DNA of 64,000 bases. It comes from Bog-473 sp963834405. GTDB taxonomy: Bacteria > Actinomycetota > Acidimicrobiia > Acidimicrobiales > RAAP-2. Made by a program: the position numbers and the translations under genes. The notes below the pieces were generated by a model. That model made no database searches. It was not told the origin of the DNA and worked only from the letters and a program-made list of their open reading frames with translations. The stretch is taken from positions 1,736,001-1,800,000 of the forward strand of contig CAWIBX010000005.1 in assembly GCA_963834405.1 (NCBI GenBank), read 5' to 3'. Below, piece by piece: positions 42,330 to 50,983 of the stretch (positions are counted from its first letter, which is position 1; every line of letters begins with the position of its first letter).

Positions 42330-43694
42330 TTGTGCACCATGGACGAGGTGCGCAGCGCCGGCGAGGCCCGCGCGGCGGCACGCGCCATGGCCGAGGCCCT
42401 GAGGGCGGCGGGCGTCGAGCCCGGAGAGGGCGTGGCGGTGCGCCTGCCCAGCGGCCCGGACCTGGTCACCACGATGATCGGCATCTGGCTGGCCGGTGCG
42501 GTCTTCGTGCCGGTGAACGACCGCTCCCCCCGGGCCGAGGTCGACCACGTGCTGGCGACGGTCCGTCCGGCTGCGCTGTGCGACGAGCACGGGATCTCCA
42601 ACCTGGCCGACCCGATGCGCCACGACCCCGACGTCGCCTTCGTCACCTGGACGTCGGGGACGACCGGCGCGCCCAAGGCAATTCTGCAGACGCACAGCGG
42701 CTACCTCGAGCTCCTCGACCGCGTGCTCACGCCGCTGCGCGGCGATGGGGGCGGCCAACCCAAGGTGGCGCGGGAGCCGACGCCGAACCTGGTGCCGGTG
42801 TCGATCGCGCTGAATGCCGGCATCTACAACGTGTGCTTCGGGTTGCGTGCGGGCGCCGCCATTGTCCTCATGCCGCGGTTCAGCACGCGCGAGTTCGCCG
42901 AGCTCGTGCAGCGCTATCAGATCCGCTCGACCGTGTTGCCGCCGGCGGCCATGGTGATGCTGGCGACGGATCCCGACGTGACCGACCTCACCCCGTTGCG
43001 TTACGTCCGCAGCATCACCGCGCCGCTCTCGCCACCGGCCGCCCGCCGCTTCATGGAGCGCTTCGGGACCGTCGTGCTCAACAGCTACGGGCAGGCCGAG
43101 GTGGGCGAGGTCGTCGGCTGGACCGCGGCTGACGCCCGGGAGCATCCCGAAAAGCTCGGTGCGGCCGGACGCCCGCACGCCGGCGTCGGCGTCCGGGTCG
43201 TCGACGACGCCGGGCGCGAGGTCGAGCCCGGCACCGTGGGCGAGCTCCTGGTGCGCCCGCCCCGCATGGCCGCCGGTTACGCCGGCGGGGCGTCCCTGGC
43301 GGACCGCGTCGACGCCGACGGGTTCATCCGTACCGGGGACCACGCCCGCGTCGACGCCGAGGGCTTCGTCTGGATAGAGGGTCGCACGTCGGACCTCATC
43401 AACCGCGGCGGTAACAAGGTCTTCCCCGAGCAGGTGGAGGAGGTGCTGCGCCTGGTCCCCGGCGTGGACGACGTTGCGGTCGTCGCCCGACGCGACGAGC
43501 GGCTGGGCGAGGTGCCCGTGGCCGTGGTGGTCGGGTCCGCCCACGACGAGGACCTCGAACTGGCCTGCCGGGCCGAGCTCGCGCCCTACAAGGTGCCGGT
43601 CGCCTTCGCTCGCGCCGAGTCACTGCCCCGCAACGAGATCGGAAAGCTCCTGCGCAAACAGCTGGCGGACGACGTCGCCGCGCCTGCTGGCTGA
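42330..43694 (+). CDS. AMP-dependent acyl-CoA ligase
   Basis: 454 aa from TTG 42330. ATP-binding motif FVTWTSGTTGAPKAILQTH, then LNSYGQAEVGEVVGW, the hinge WIEGRTSDLINRGGNKV, and an intact catalytic Lys in RNEIGKLLRKQL. It is shorter than most ligases (about 500-560 aa). In-frame codons 42270-42329 (ENLGHLLIDHPFADGRDLL) look like a normal ligase N-terminus, but they follow a TAA at 42267-42269 and contain no ATG, GTG or TTG before 42330. The true start is therefore unclear: TTG 42330, ATG 42339, or a rare ATC start. Makes a CoA thioester; partner genes are convergent and downstream. Confidence 0.85.
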   Translation: MCTMDEVRSAGEARAAARAMAEALRAAGVEPGEGVAVRLPSGPDLVTTMIGIWLAGAVFVPVNDRSPRAEVDHVLATVRPAALCDEHGISNLADPMRHDPDVAFVTWTSGTTGAPKAILQTHSGYLELLDRVLTPLRGDGGGQPKVAREPTPNLVPVSIALNAGIYNVCFGLRAGAAIVLMPRFSTREFAELVQRYQIRSTVLPPAAMVMLATDPDVTDLTPLRYVRSITAPLSPPAARRFMERFGTVVLNSYGQAEVGEVVGWTAADAREHPEKLGAAGRPHAGVGVRVVDDAGREVEPGTVGELLVRPPRMAAGYAGGASLADRVDADGFIRTGDHARVDAEGFVWIEGRTSDLINRGGNKVFPEQVEEVLRLVPGVDDVAVVARRDERLGEVPVAVVVGSAHDEDLELACRAELAPYKVPVAFARAESLPRNEIGKLLRKQLADDVAAPAG

Positions 43695-43701
43695 GCGGTC
43701 G

Positions 43702-44436
43702 TTACTCCTCGGACCAGCTGTCGTCGCGGTCGCGGCGCGCCGGCTGGCGCCCGCTGCGCAACGGGCTGAGCGGCGCGTCGACGAGCAGGATGCGGCGCAG
43801 ATCGAGCACCGCCGCGCGCTGGCGGTCCCGCCAGGGGTGCCCCGCCCGCAGCGCGGCTTCCGCGGCACCCCAGCGGTCCCAGCTCGGGATCGACCACAGC
43901 AGGAACGCCTCATCGTCGTTGCGCAACGCCGTCTCGAAGGCCCCGATCAGCCGCCAGCCGTGCTCGGCGTAGAACGCGCCACCGGCCTCGCGGGCCAGCT
44001 CCAGGAAGTCGCCTGCGGCGCCGGCGGGAACCGTCACCTGGTCGTGGGCGTAGGCGACGCCGCCGGCGCTCTGCGCGCAGAGCGCCTCTATGCCGGGTGA
44101 CCAGGGCGCGGGGACGAGGATGCGGTCGAACCCGCCCGAGCGGAACTCCGCCGCGCGCGCCCACCAGCGGGCCAGCTTGGGGTCCTGCAGGTACGCGTGG
44201 CCGAGCTCGTGGCCGAAGGATGACGCCAGCCCGTCCCACCCGTCCTCCTCCCACAGGTTCACCACGGAGGGCCACCGCCCCGTGGAGCCCACGATGCCCC
44301 ACACCCCGTAGCAGAGCTGGTGTCGTTCCTCCTGCGCGATCGGGCTCCAGTTCGCGGTCATGTGGTGCATGTAGGCGGCGCGGTGGTGGCCGATGATGTC
44401 GATGAACTCGTGGATGTAGACCTTGTCGTTGGCCAC
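43702..44436 (-). CDS. Conserved hypothetical protein, NIPSNAP-like
   Basis: 244 aa. Begins MANDKVYIHEFIDIIGHHRA, then a GVWGIVGSTGRWPSVVNLWE segment and a second similar half (YAHDQVTVPAGAAGDFLELA ... LIGAFETALRNDDEAFLLWS). The two-fold pattern of a strand, helix and W-E or W-S ending resembles tandem dimeric alpha/beta-barrel (NIPSNAP) domains. Such proteins often accompany dehydrogenases or act as small lyases, but no active site can be named. Divergent from the MaoC-type gene (79 bp gap). The C-terminus is Arg-rich. Confidence 0.75.
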   Translation of the reverse strand: MANDKVYIHEFIDIIGHHRAAYMHHMTANWSPIAQEERHQLCYGVWGIVGSTGRWPSVVNLWEEDGWDGLASSFGHELGHAYLQDPKLARWWARAAEFRSGGFDRILVPAPWSPGIEALCAQSAGGVAYAHDQVTVPAGAAGDFLELAREAGGAFYAEHGWRLIGAFETALRNDDEAFLLWSIPSWDRWGAAEAALRAGHPWRDRQRAAVLDLRRILLVDAPLSPLRSGRQPARRDRDDSWSEE

Positions 44437-44499
44437 GGTGATCCCGTCCCGGAGGGTGCGCGCGGCCGCACCCCCAGGGGCGGCGTGCGGCGGACTTCA

Positions 44500-44515
44500 T
44501 ATAATATGCGACTTC
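44500..44515 (+). promoter_or_regulatory. Perfect -10 (TATAAT) for the MaoC-led operon
   Basis: TATAAT at 44500-44505 is an exact consensus -10, rare in this GC-rich sequence, and the GTG start is at 44516. Transcription would begin about 4-5 nt before the start codon, so the message is leaderless or nearly so. No good -35 is visible. Confidence 0.65.
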
Positions 44516-45766
44516 GTGTCCGAGGGCACCATCACAGAGGAGGGCGTCGCCCGGCTGCGCGCCCGCATCGGCATCCCCGAGCCGCACACGGTGCCCGTGC
44601 CGCGCTACGTGCGCCCCGGCGTCGATGCGTTCCGGCACGTGGCCGAGGCCTACGGCGACGACAATCCGCTGTGGTCCGACGAGGCCTACGCGGCGGGGAC
44701 CTGCTGGGGCGGGGTCATCGCCCCGCCCCCCCTGGTGGGCGGCGACTCGCTCGTGGGCTTCGATGAGGTGCGCGAGGTGCCCGAGGAGCACCGGGACCTG
44801 ATGAAGGGCGACCCCCTGCGCGGGGTGCACGCGTTCTACTCGGCCAGCGCACGGGAGTGGTGGTCACCGCTGCGACCGGACCGGCAGCTCAGCCGGCGTA
44901 ACGCGCTGGTGGGCGTGTTGGAGAAGCCGAGCGAGTTCGCCGGGCGCGCCGTCCACGAGTGGATGGCCCAGGTGTTCCGCGAGGTCGACGGCCCCGCGCT
45001 CTCGGCGCAGTATCGGCTCATGATCCGCACCGAGCGGACCCAGGCCCGCGCCCGCAAGAAGAACGACGCGCTGGAGCTGCGGCCGTACGCCGACGACGAG
45101 ATCGACGCGATCGAGGCGCAGTACGCCGGCGAAGGCCCCCGGGGCGGTGAGACCCGGTGGTGGGAGGACGTCAGAGTGGGCGACGCCGTCGGCCCGATGG
45201 TCAAGGGCCCGATGACGGTCACCGACATGGTGTGCTGGCACGCCGGTGTCGGCATGGGACTCTACGGTGTGAAGGCTCTGCGCCTCGGTTACCAGAACCG
45301 GATCCGGATCCCGCGCTTCTACCAACGCGACGAGCTGAATGTGCCCGATGTCATGCAGCGGGTGCACTGGGACCCGGAGTTCGCGCGCCGCGCGGGCAAC
45401 CCGACGACGTTCGACTACGGCCGTATGCGTGAGACGTGGCTCATCCACCTGTGCACGGATTGGATGGGTGACGACGCGTGGCTCTGGAAGCTCGATTGCG
45501 AGTTCCGCAAGTTCAATTTCGTCGGCGACACCCAGTGGCTGTCGGGGACGGTGACGGACCACTACCTCGGCGAGGGCGGGCGCCCCGCCGTGGACCTCCA
45601 GCTCTCCGCCGTGAACCAGCGAGGCGAACAAACGACGCCGGGCCACGCCACCGTCCTCCTGCCCAGCCGCGAGCACGGCCCGGTACGCCTGCCCGAGCCG
45701 CCCGGCGGCGCCCGTGACCTGCAGGAGGTCCTCACCGCCATCAGCGAGAGATACGCCGGCCAATGA
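44516..45766 (+). CDS. Double hot-dog MaoC/FAS1-type dehydratase
   Basis: 416 aa. The N-terminal hot-dog half has FRHVAEAYGDDNPLWSDEAY and WGGVIAPPPL, matching the A-x-x-x-x-D-x-N-P-x-H-x-D pattern of MaoC hydratases, but the catalytic His is Trp here. The C-terminal half starts TRWWEDVRVGDAVGPMVKGPM and continues to the end. Tandem forms hydrate enoyl-CoA with bulky chains; if the first site is dead the second or a partner may act. GTG start directly behind a consensus -10. First gene of a six-gene rightward operon; its stop overlaps the next ATG by 4 nt. Confidence 0.85.
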   Translation: MSEGTITEEGVARLRARIGIPEPHTVPVPRYVRPGVDAFRHVAEAYGDDNPLWSDEAYAAGTCWGGVIAPPPLVGGDSLVGFDEVREVPEEHRDLMKGDPLRGVHAFYSASAREWWSPLRPDRQLSRRNALVGVLEKPSEFAGRAVHEWMAQVFREVDGPALSAQYRLMIRTERTQARARKKNDALELRPYADDEIDAIEAQYAGEGPRGGETRWWEDVRVGDAVGPMVKGPMTVTDMVCWHAGVGMGLYGVKALRLGYQNRIRIPRFYQRDELNVPDVMQRVHWDPEFARRAGNPTTFDYGRMRETWLIHLCTDWMGDDAWLWKLDCEFRKFNFVGDTQWLSGTVTDHYLGEGGRPAVDLQLSAVNQRGEQTTPGHATVLLPSREHGPVRLPEPPGGARDLQEVLTAISERYAGQ

Positions 45767-46590
45767 GCGACTCGACCGAGGCGCGCAGCCCCTACCGGTC
45801 GGTCGAGGGGCTCCACGTCCACCGCGACGGCGCGGTGCTCGCATTCGAGATCGACCGGCCGAAGAAGCGCAACGCGCTGACGGACCCGATCGTCGCCGCC
45901 ATGATCGAAGCCCTCTCTACGGCCGGGCCCGACGAGTCGGTACGCGTCGTCCTCATCCGCGGGGCGGGCGACCACTTCTGCGCCGGGTTCGACATCGTGG
46001 GGCGCAACGCGGGGGACGAGCGGCCGCGGGTGGGCAGCATCCAGCGGCGGCTGCCCACCGAGGCGCACCGCCTCCTGGAGCTGTTGCTGACGACACAGAC
46101 GCCGGTGGTCTGCCAGGTCCAGGGCTGGGCGGCCGGGATCGGCCTGCACGTGGCCCTGGCCGCGGACTTCGCCGTGGTCGACGAGACGGCCCGGCTGTGG
46201 GAGCCCTACGCTCAGCGCGGCTTCACGCCCGACACCGGCGGCACCTGGCTGCTGCCCCGCCGCATCGGCGAGGTGCGGGCCCGCGAGATGCTGTTGCTCG
46301 GCGAGGCCGTGTCGGGCGCCGACGCCGCCGCGTGGGGCATGGTCCACCGCGCCGTGCCGGGCGACGCCCTCGCCGGCGAGGTGCAGGCGCTGGTGAGCCG
46401 GCTGGCCGAGGCGCCCACGGTCACGATCGGGCTCACGAAGTGGCTGCTGCACGCGGGCGGCACGGCGCCGCTGCGCGAACAGTTGCAGAACGAGGCCCTC
46501 GCCATGGAGCTCTCGTCGCGCAGCGACGACTTCAAGGAGGGGCTCGCCGCGTTCGTCGGAAAGCGCCCGCCGGAGTTCACGGGCCGATGA
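45763..46590 (+). CDS. Enoyl-CoA hydratase/isomerase
   Basis: 275 aa crotonase. Oxyanion-hole motifs DHFCAGFDIVGRN and VQGWAAGIGLHVALAADFAV; active-site segment WEPYAQRGFTPDTGGTWLLP, which resembles PaaG/isomerase-type crotonases with Asp rather than a second Glu. Ends KRPPEFTGR, the usual C-terminus of actinobacterial members. Overlaps both neighbours by four nt (ATGA), so MaoC protein, hydratase and acyl-CoA dehydrogenase are translated together and probably act in consecutive beta-oxidation steps. Confidence 0.92.
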   Translation: MSDSTEARSPYRSVEGLHVHRDGAVLAFEIDRPKKRNALTDPIVAAMIEALSTAGPDESVRVVLIRGAGDHFCAGFDIVGRNAGDERPRVGSIQRRLPTEAHRLLELLLTTQTPVVCQVQGWAAGIGLHVALAADFAVVDETARLWEPYAQRGFTPDTGGTWLLPRRIGEVRAREMLLLGEAVSGADAAAWGMVHRAVPGDALAGEVQALVSRLAEAPTVTIGLTKWLLHAGGTAPLREQLQNEALAMELSSRSDDFKEGLAAFVGKRPPEFTGR

Positions 46591-47915
46591 CCGCCGGCCC
46601 CGCGGGCGGCGCGCCCGGGGCCGGCCGCCTGCCGGTCGGTCCCGACACCCGGCTCGAGGACGCGCTCGCCGCGGTACGGGCCTGGGTCGAAGCGTGTGTC
46701 CCCCCGGAATGGGTGGCGGCAGGACGGCGGGGCGGACCGGCCGAGGTGCGCACCGTCCGCACGAGGGCTGCGTACGAGGAGTGGTACCCCGTCTACGGGG
46801 CGTCGGGGTTGGTCGTGCCGACCTGGCCGGCCGAGTACGGCGGGCTGGAACTGGCGCCCGGCGTGGCGCGGCGACTCGACGAGGAGTTGCGCCCCTTCAA
46901 CCTCGGCCGGTTGAACCCGCTCGGGCTCAATCTGGCCGCGCCGGCGCTCTTCGCCCACGGCACCGAGGAGCAGAGGCTCCGCTATCTGCCGCCCATCGTG
47001 CGCAACGAGGAGCGGTGGTGCCAGCTCTTCAGCGAGCCGGGCTCGGGCTCGGACCTGGCGTCGCTGGCCACCCGGGCCGAGCGCGACGGGGACGAGTGGG
47101 TCGTCCACGGCCAGAAGGTATGGACGACGTGGGCGCACCTCTCGACCCACGCGGTGCTGCTGGCCCGGACCGACCCCGACACGCCCAAACGCGACGGCAT
47201 CACCTACTTCCTGATCGACCTGCGCCAGCCCGGCGTCGACGTGCGGCCGCTGCGCCACATCGGCGGCGAGGTCGACTTCAACGAGGTCTTCCTCGACAAC
47301 GCCCGCGTCCCCGACGCCCAGCGGGTCGGCGCGGTCGGGGAGGGCTGGAAGGTGGCGAACGCCACGCTCTCGGGCGAGCGACAGATGGTCTCGGGCGCGG
47401 GCTCGGGCGGCGTCGACCGGATCGGCGGCGGGGGGGCCGACGCGCTGGTGCGGCTGGCCCAGCGCCTGGCCGCCGAGGGGTGCCCCGGCGGATGGTCCAA
47501 CCCGGTGCACCGTGACCAGGTCGTCCGGCTCTGGTGCGAAGAGCAGGTGCGCGGGTGGACGAACCAGCGCGTGCGCGCCAACGTGCGGGCCGGGCGGACG
47601 CCGGGCCCGGAGAGCTCCATCGGCAAGGTGCACCAGGGGGAGCTGAACCAACGCGTTCAGCTGCTCGCGGTGAACATGCTCGGCGCCGGCGCCACGGCAT
47701 GGTGCACCGAGGCACTGGACGCGCCCACCGAGCCGGGCGACTGGGCGGCCACCCTGCCCTACGAGCTGCGCGGGATGCTGCGGAGCAGAGCCAACACGAT
47801 CGAGGGCGGCACGACCGAAGTGAACAAGAACATCTTGGGCGAGCGTGTGCTCGGACTCCCTCGCGAGCCCGATCCCTTCAAGGGCGTCCCCTGGCGCGAC
47901 GTGCCGCGCAGCTGA
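46587..47915 (+). CDS. Acyl-CoA dehydrogenase with catalytic Glu
   Basis: 442 aa. FAD/substrate motifs WCQLFSEPGSGSDLASLATR and WVVHGQKVWTTWAHLSTHAV; C-terminal base Glu in RANTIEGGTTEVNKNILGER, ending VLGLPREPDP as in FadE proteins that act on branched or ring-bearing acyl-CoA. It has a 40-residue insertion rich in Gly before helix I (GGVDRIGGGG). Introduces the alpha-beta double bond hydrated by neighbouring crotonases. Its ATG lies in the stop of the upstream gene. A second dehydrogenase at 56294 lacks this Glu. Confidence 0.93.
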   Translation: MTAGPAGGAPGAGRLPVGPDTRLEDALAAVRAWVEACVPPEWVAAGRRGGPAEVRTVRTRAAYEEWYPVYGASGLVVPTWPAEYGGLELAPGVARRLDEELRPFNLGRLNPLGLNLAAPALFAHGTEEQRLRYLPPIVRNEERWCQLFSEPGSGSDLASLATRAERDGDEWVVHGQKVWTTWAHLSTHAVLLARTDPDTPKRDGITYFLIDLRQPGVDVRPLRHIGGEVDFNEVFLDNARVPDAQRVGAVGEGWKVANATLSGERQMVSGAGSGGVDRIGGGGADALVRLAQRLAAEGCPGGWSNPVHRDQVVRLWCEEQVRGWTNQRVRANVRAGRTPGPESSIGKVHQGELNQRVQLLAVNMLGAGATAWCTEALDAPTEPGDWAATLPYELRGMLRSRANTIEGGTTEVNKNILGERVLGLPREPDPFKGVPWRDVPRS

Positions 47916-47920
47916 CGTCG

Positions 47921-48748
47921 ATGGCCTACGAAACGCTGCTCGTCGAGCGCCGCGGCCCCGTCGGCTGGCTCGTCTTCAACCGCCCCCGGGCGGGCAACGC
48001 CATGGACGCGCGCATGCTCGACGAATTGGAGGAGGCGTGGCGCGAGCTCGACACCGATCCGGAGGTGCGCGTCATCGTCACCACCGGTGAGGGCCGCTCG
48101 TTCCAAACCGGCCTCGATGTGGTGCAGCTGGCCCGGCAGCCCGAGGCCTTGCGCAAGCAATCAGGCCGTACCCGGCGCGCCGAGCTGCGCATGACGGCCT
48201 GGCACTGCGGCGTGGCGAAGCCGGTCATCACCGCGGTGAACGGCGTGTGCGCCGGCGGGGGACTGCACTTCGTCGCCGACGCCGACGTGGTGCTGGCCGC
48301 CTCCGACGCGCAATTCCTCGACCCGCACGTCTCCGTGGGCCAGGTCAGCGCGTACGAGGTCATCGGGTTGGCCCGCAAGATCCCTTTCGAGGCCGTGATG
48401 CGCATGGCGCTGCTCGGGCGCCACGAGCGCATGGATGCGGCGCGCGCCCTCGCGCTGGGCATGGTCAGCCAGGTGGTGGACCCGCCCGAGGCGCTGCGCG
48501 ACGAGGCCCAGGCCTTGGCCGAGAAGATCGCGCAGAACTCGCCGGCCGCCATGGCCGCCACCAAGCGCGCACTGTGGGGCGCGCTCGAGGCCGGGCTCAC
48601 CGACGCCTGCAAGGCGGGCGCCACCGAGCTCACCTCCATGTGGGGCCACCCCGACCAGGAGGAGGGCCCGCGCGTTCGCCGAAAAGCGTGCGCCGAACTG
48701 GCAGCCGCTGCGCTGATGCCGATCGTGCCGACCCGACCCCGACCCTGA
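47921..48748 (+). pseudogene. Enoyl-CoA hydratase family gene, frameshifted near its 3' end
   Basis: Crotonase frame from ATG 47921 (MAYETLLVERRGPVGWLVFN), with FQTGLDVVQLA and NGVCAGGGLHFVADADVVLA. It is a close tandem paralogue of the gene at 48798. Near 48670 the paralogue has CCCGCGCGCGTTCGCC while this gene has CCCGCGCGTTCGCC: two bases (CG) are missing. After that the normal ending (AFAEKRAPNWQPLR, stop 48714-48716) lies in another frame, and translation instead runs on to 48748, replacing the last 15 or so residues with 25 unrelated ones. The core fold is intact, so the protein may still work. A sequencing or assembly error in a CG run is possible. Confidence 0.8.
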
Positions 48749-48756
48749 CCCTGACC

Positions 48757-48786
48757 GTGACGACGCTGACCATGACGACGCTGACC
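48757..48786 (+). repeat. Two tandem 15-bp repeats
   Basis: GTGACGACGCTGACC (48757-48771) is followed directly by ATGACGACGCTGACC (48772-48786). Just before them are imperfect 6-bp repeats of GACCCT (48735-48756). The tract fills the gap between the frameshifted crotonase and its paralogue and ends at the latter's GGAGG ribosome binding site. Confidence 0.7.
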
Positions 48787-48797
48787 TTGGAGGTGCA

Positions 48798-49625
48798 GTG
48801 ACCTACCCGACCCTCGACACCCTGCTGCTGGAGCGGCACGGCCCCGTGGGCTGGCTGATCAACAACCGGCCCGACCGGCTCAACGCGATGAACTCCCATA
48901 TGCGCGACGAGTTCGAGACGGCGTGGCGCACCCTCGATGAGGACCCTGAGGTGATCGTGATCGTGCACACCGGGGAGGGTCGTGCGTTCCAGACCGGCGT
49001 CGACGTCATGGAGATCGCCGAGGACGGCGTCGGCTTCGAGCGCTACCGCGAATCGACGGAGAAGTTCGACTACCGGTTCACCGCCTGGCAGAACCACATC
49101 TGGAAGCCGGTCATCACCGCGGTCAACGGCCTCTGCGCCGGCGGCGGCTTCCACTGGGTGGCCGAGGCCGACATCGTGATCGCCGCTTCCGACGCACAAT
49201 TCTTCGACCCGCACGTCTCGGTGGGCCAGGTGGTGGCGATGGAGGCCATCGGGCTCACCCGCAAGATCCCGTTCGAGGCGGTCATGCGCATGGCCCTCGT
49301 CGGGCGCCACGAGCGCGTATCGGCCGAGCGCGCGCGGGAGCTCGGAATGATCAGTCAGATCGTCGACCCGCCCGATGCGCTGCGTGACGAGGCGCAGGCC
49401 TTGGCCGAGAAGGTCGCGCAGAACTCGCCCGCGGCCATGGCCGCCACCAAGCGCGCGCTGTGGGGCGCGCTCGAGGCCGGGCTCACCGACGCCTGCAAGG
49501 CGGGCGCCACCGAGCTCACCTCCATGTGGGGCCACCCCGACCAGGAGGAGGGCCCGCGCGCGTTCGCCGAGAAGCGCGCGCCACAGTGGCAGCCGATCGG
49601 TCCAGGCGGTAGGGCCGGCCCATGA
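48798..49625 (+). CDS. Enoyl-CoA hydratase family protein (intact tandem paralogue)
   Basis: 275 aa from a GTG with GGAGG five nt upstream. Same architecture as its neighbour: FQTGVDVMEIAEDG, NGLCAGGGFHWVAEADIVIA and FFDPHVSVGQVVAMEAIGLT, where classical hydratases carry a catalytic Glu; the same FDPHV element is in the gene at 23007. The last 103 nt before the frameshift point are identical in sequence to the neighbour, although the rest has diverged, which points to recent gene conversion. Ends normally with FAEKRAPQWQPIG plus a short tail. Probably a hydratase or isomerase for an unusual acyl-CoA. Confidence 0.9.
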   Translation: MTYPTLDTLLLERHGPVGWLINNRPDRLNAMNSHMRDEFETAWRTLDEDPEVIVIVHTGEGRAFQTGVDVMEIAEDGVGFERYRESTEKFDYRFTAWQNHIWKPVITAVNGLCAGGGFHWVAEADIVIAASDAQFFDPHVSVGQVVAMEAIGLTRKIPFEAVMRMALVGRHERVSAERARELGMISQIVDPPDALRDEAQALAEKVAQNSPAAMAATKRALWGALEAGLTDACKAGATELTSMWGHPDQEEGPRAFAEKRAPQWQPIGPGGRAGP

Positions 49626-49638
49626 CGAGCAGGATGGG

Positions 49639-50967
49639 GTGACGGCCGGGCTGCTCCTCGCCCGGGTCCTCGCGGCGGGCGGGATCGGCGCCGCCTATGG
49701 GCGCCCGCTCGACGGCGTGCCCGTGACCGAGGTCGCCGAGCCCGCGGTGGCGCTGCTGCTGGCCCAGGCGCACCGCGCCGTGCACGGCGTGGCGGCGGTG
49801 GCCCACGTCGGTGAGGGGACGCTGGTCGTGCCGGGACCGCGGCCGGACGGTACACGGGACATGGCCGACACGGCGGACGCGGTCGTGGTCGACGAGGTCG
49901 AGTCGATGCGGGCGCTGGCGCCCCTGGTGGCGCAAGGCACGGCTGCTGACGGCGTCCGGCTGCAGGTGCGAGTCGACCTCGCCCAACCCGTCCCCGATGA
50001 GCCGCTGGCGCGCCCGTCGCCCGCCGAGGATTGGGCCGAGCCCGACGGCGCGCTCCTGCGCGATGTCGCGGGTGCGCGCCGGGTGGTGGTGCTGGCGGGA
50101 CCCGGCGTCGTGGAGCGCCGGGCCGTGGGCGCGCTGCGCGCGCTCGCAGCGGCCGGGCGCCTGGGCGTCCTCAACACTTGGGGCGCCAAGGGCGTGTTCC
50201 ACTGGCAGAGCCGGCACCACTGGGCGACCGTCGGGCTGCAGGCGCGCGATTTCGAGTTGGGCGGGGTCGCGGACGCCGACCTGGTGCTCGCGGTCGGCGT
50301 CGACGAGCGCGAGGCGCCGCGTCGGCTGTGGGCGGGCGGCGCACCGGTGCGGGAGGTGGCGCCCGAGGCACTCGGTCCGCTCGCCGAGCGCTGGCCGGTC
50401 GCGCCCGCCGACTTCCCCGATGTGCCGCCGTTGCGGGAGCGCCTGGCCGCAGTGACCCAGGCCGGGTGGATGGCGGGCGGCACGCCGCTCATGCCGTCGC
50501 GGGTGACGCGTCACTACGCGCAGGTCCTGGGTGAGTCCGGCCTCGTCGCCGCCGATCCCGGGACGGCCGGGTACTGGGTGGCGCGCACCTTCGCCACCAC
50601 CCGGCTCGGATCGGTGCTGGTGCCGGCGTCCTCCCTGGAGGGGTGGGCGGCGGCGTGCGTGCTCGTCGCGCGCCTGGCCGCGCCGCTGCGGCCGGCACTG
50701 GCGGTGGTGGACGGCGCGGCCGGAGAGCGGGGGAGCGCCGTGCTGGCCGAGGCGTCGCGCTTGGGGGTGGGGATCGGCGTCGAGGGCTGGGACCCCGACG
50801 GGGAGCCCTGCAGTGCCGCGCACCACTTGGCGCGCCTGGATGCGCTGGTCTCGGGTGTCCCCGGCGCCGTCAGGAGCCTGGCCACCGATCCGTCGCAGCT
50901 CGCCGAGATGGTGGACGCGGCTGGCCCGGTCCGGGCCTGGACCGGCGACGAGCGGGTCCCCGCGTGA
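49639..50967 (+). CDS. Degenerate TPP-dependent-enzyme-like protein
   Basis: 442 aa, shorter than the about 550 aa of acetolactate synthase relatives. N-terminal part VTAGLLLARVLAAGGIGAAY with AEPAVALLLAQAHRAVHG looks like a TPP-N domain; the middle VVVLAGPGVVERRAVGALRA, then NTWGAKGVFHWQSRHHWATV and DADLVLAVGVDEREAP match TPP enzyme M domains; the C-terminal part ADPGTAGYWVARTF ... VVDGAAGERGSAVLAEA sits where the G-D-G-x(25-30)-N cofactor motif should be, but that motif is absent. It may have lost TPP binding and act structurally, or bind an acyl-CoA. GTG start; last gene of the MaoC-led operon. Confidence 0.7.
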   Translation: MTAGLLLARVLAAGGIGAAYGRPLDGVPVTEVAEPAVALLLAQAHRAVHGVAAVAHVGEGTLVVPGPRPDGTRDMADTADAVVVDEVESMRALAPLVAQGTAADGVRLQVRVDLAQPVPDEPLARPSPAEDWAEPDGALLRDVAGARRVVVLAGPGVVERRAVGALRALAAAGRLGVLNTWGAKGVFHWQSRHHWATVGLQARDFELGGVADADLVLAVGVDEREAPRRLWAGGAPVREVAPEALGPLAERWPVAPADFPDVPPLRERLAAVTQAGWMAGGTPLMPSRVTRHYAQVLGESGLVAADPGTAGYWVARTFATTRLGSVLVPASSLEGWAAACVLVARLAAPLRPALAVVDGAAGERGSAVLAEASRLGVGIGVEGWDPDGEPCSAAHHLARLDALVSGVPGAVRSLATDPSQLAEMVDAAGPVRAWTGDERVPA

Positions 50968-50983
50968 CGGAGGGCGCGGGCCG

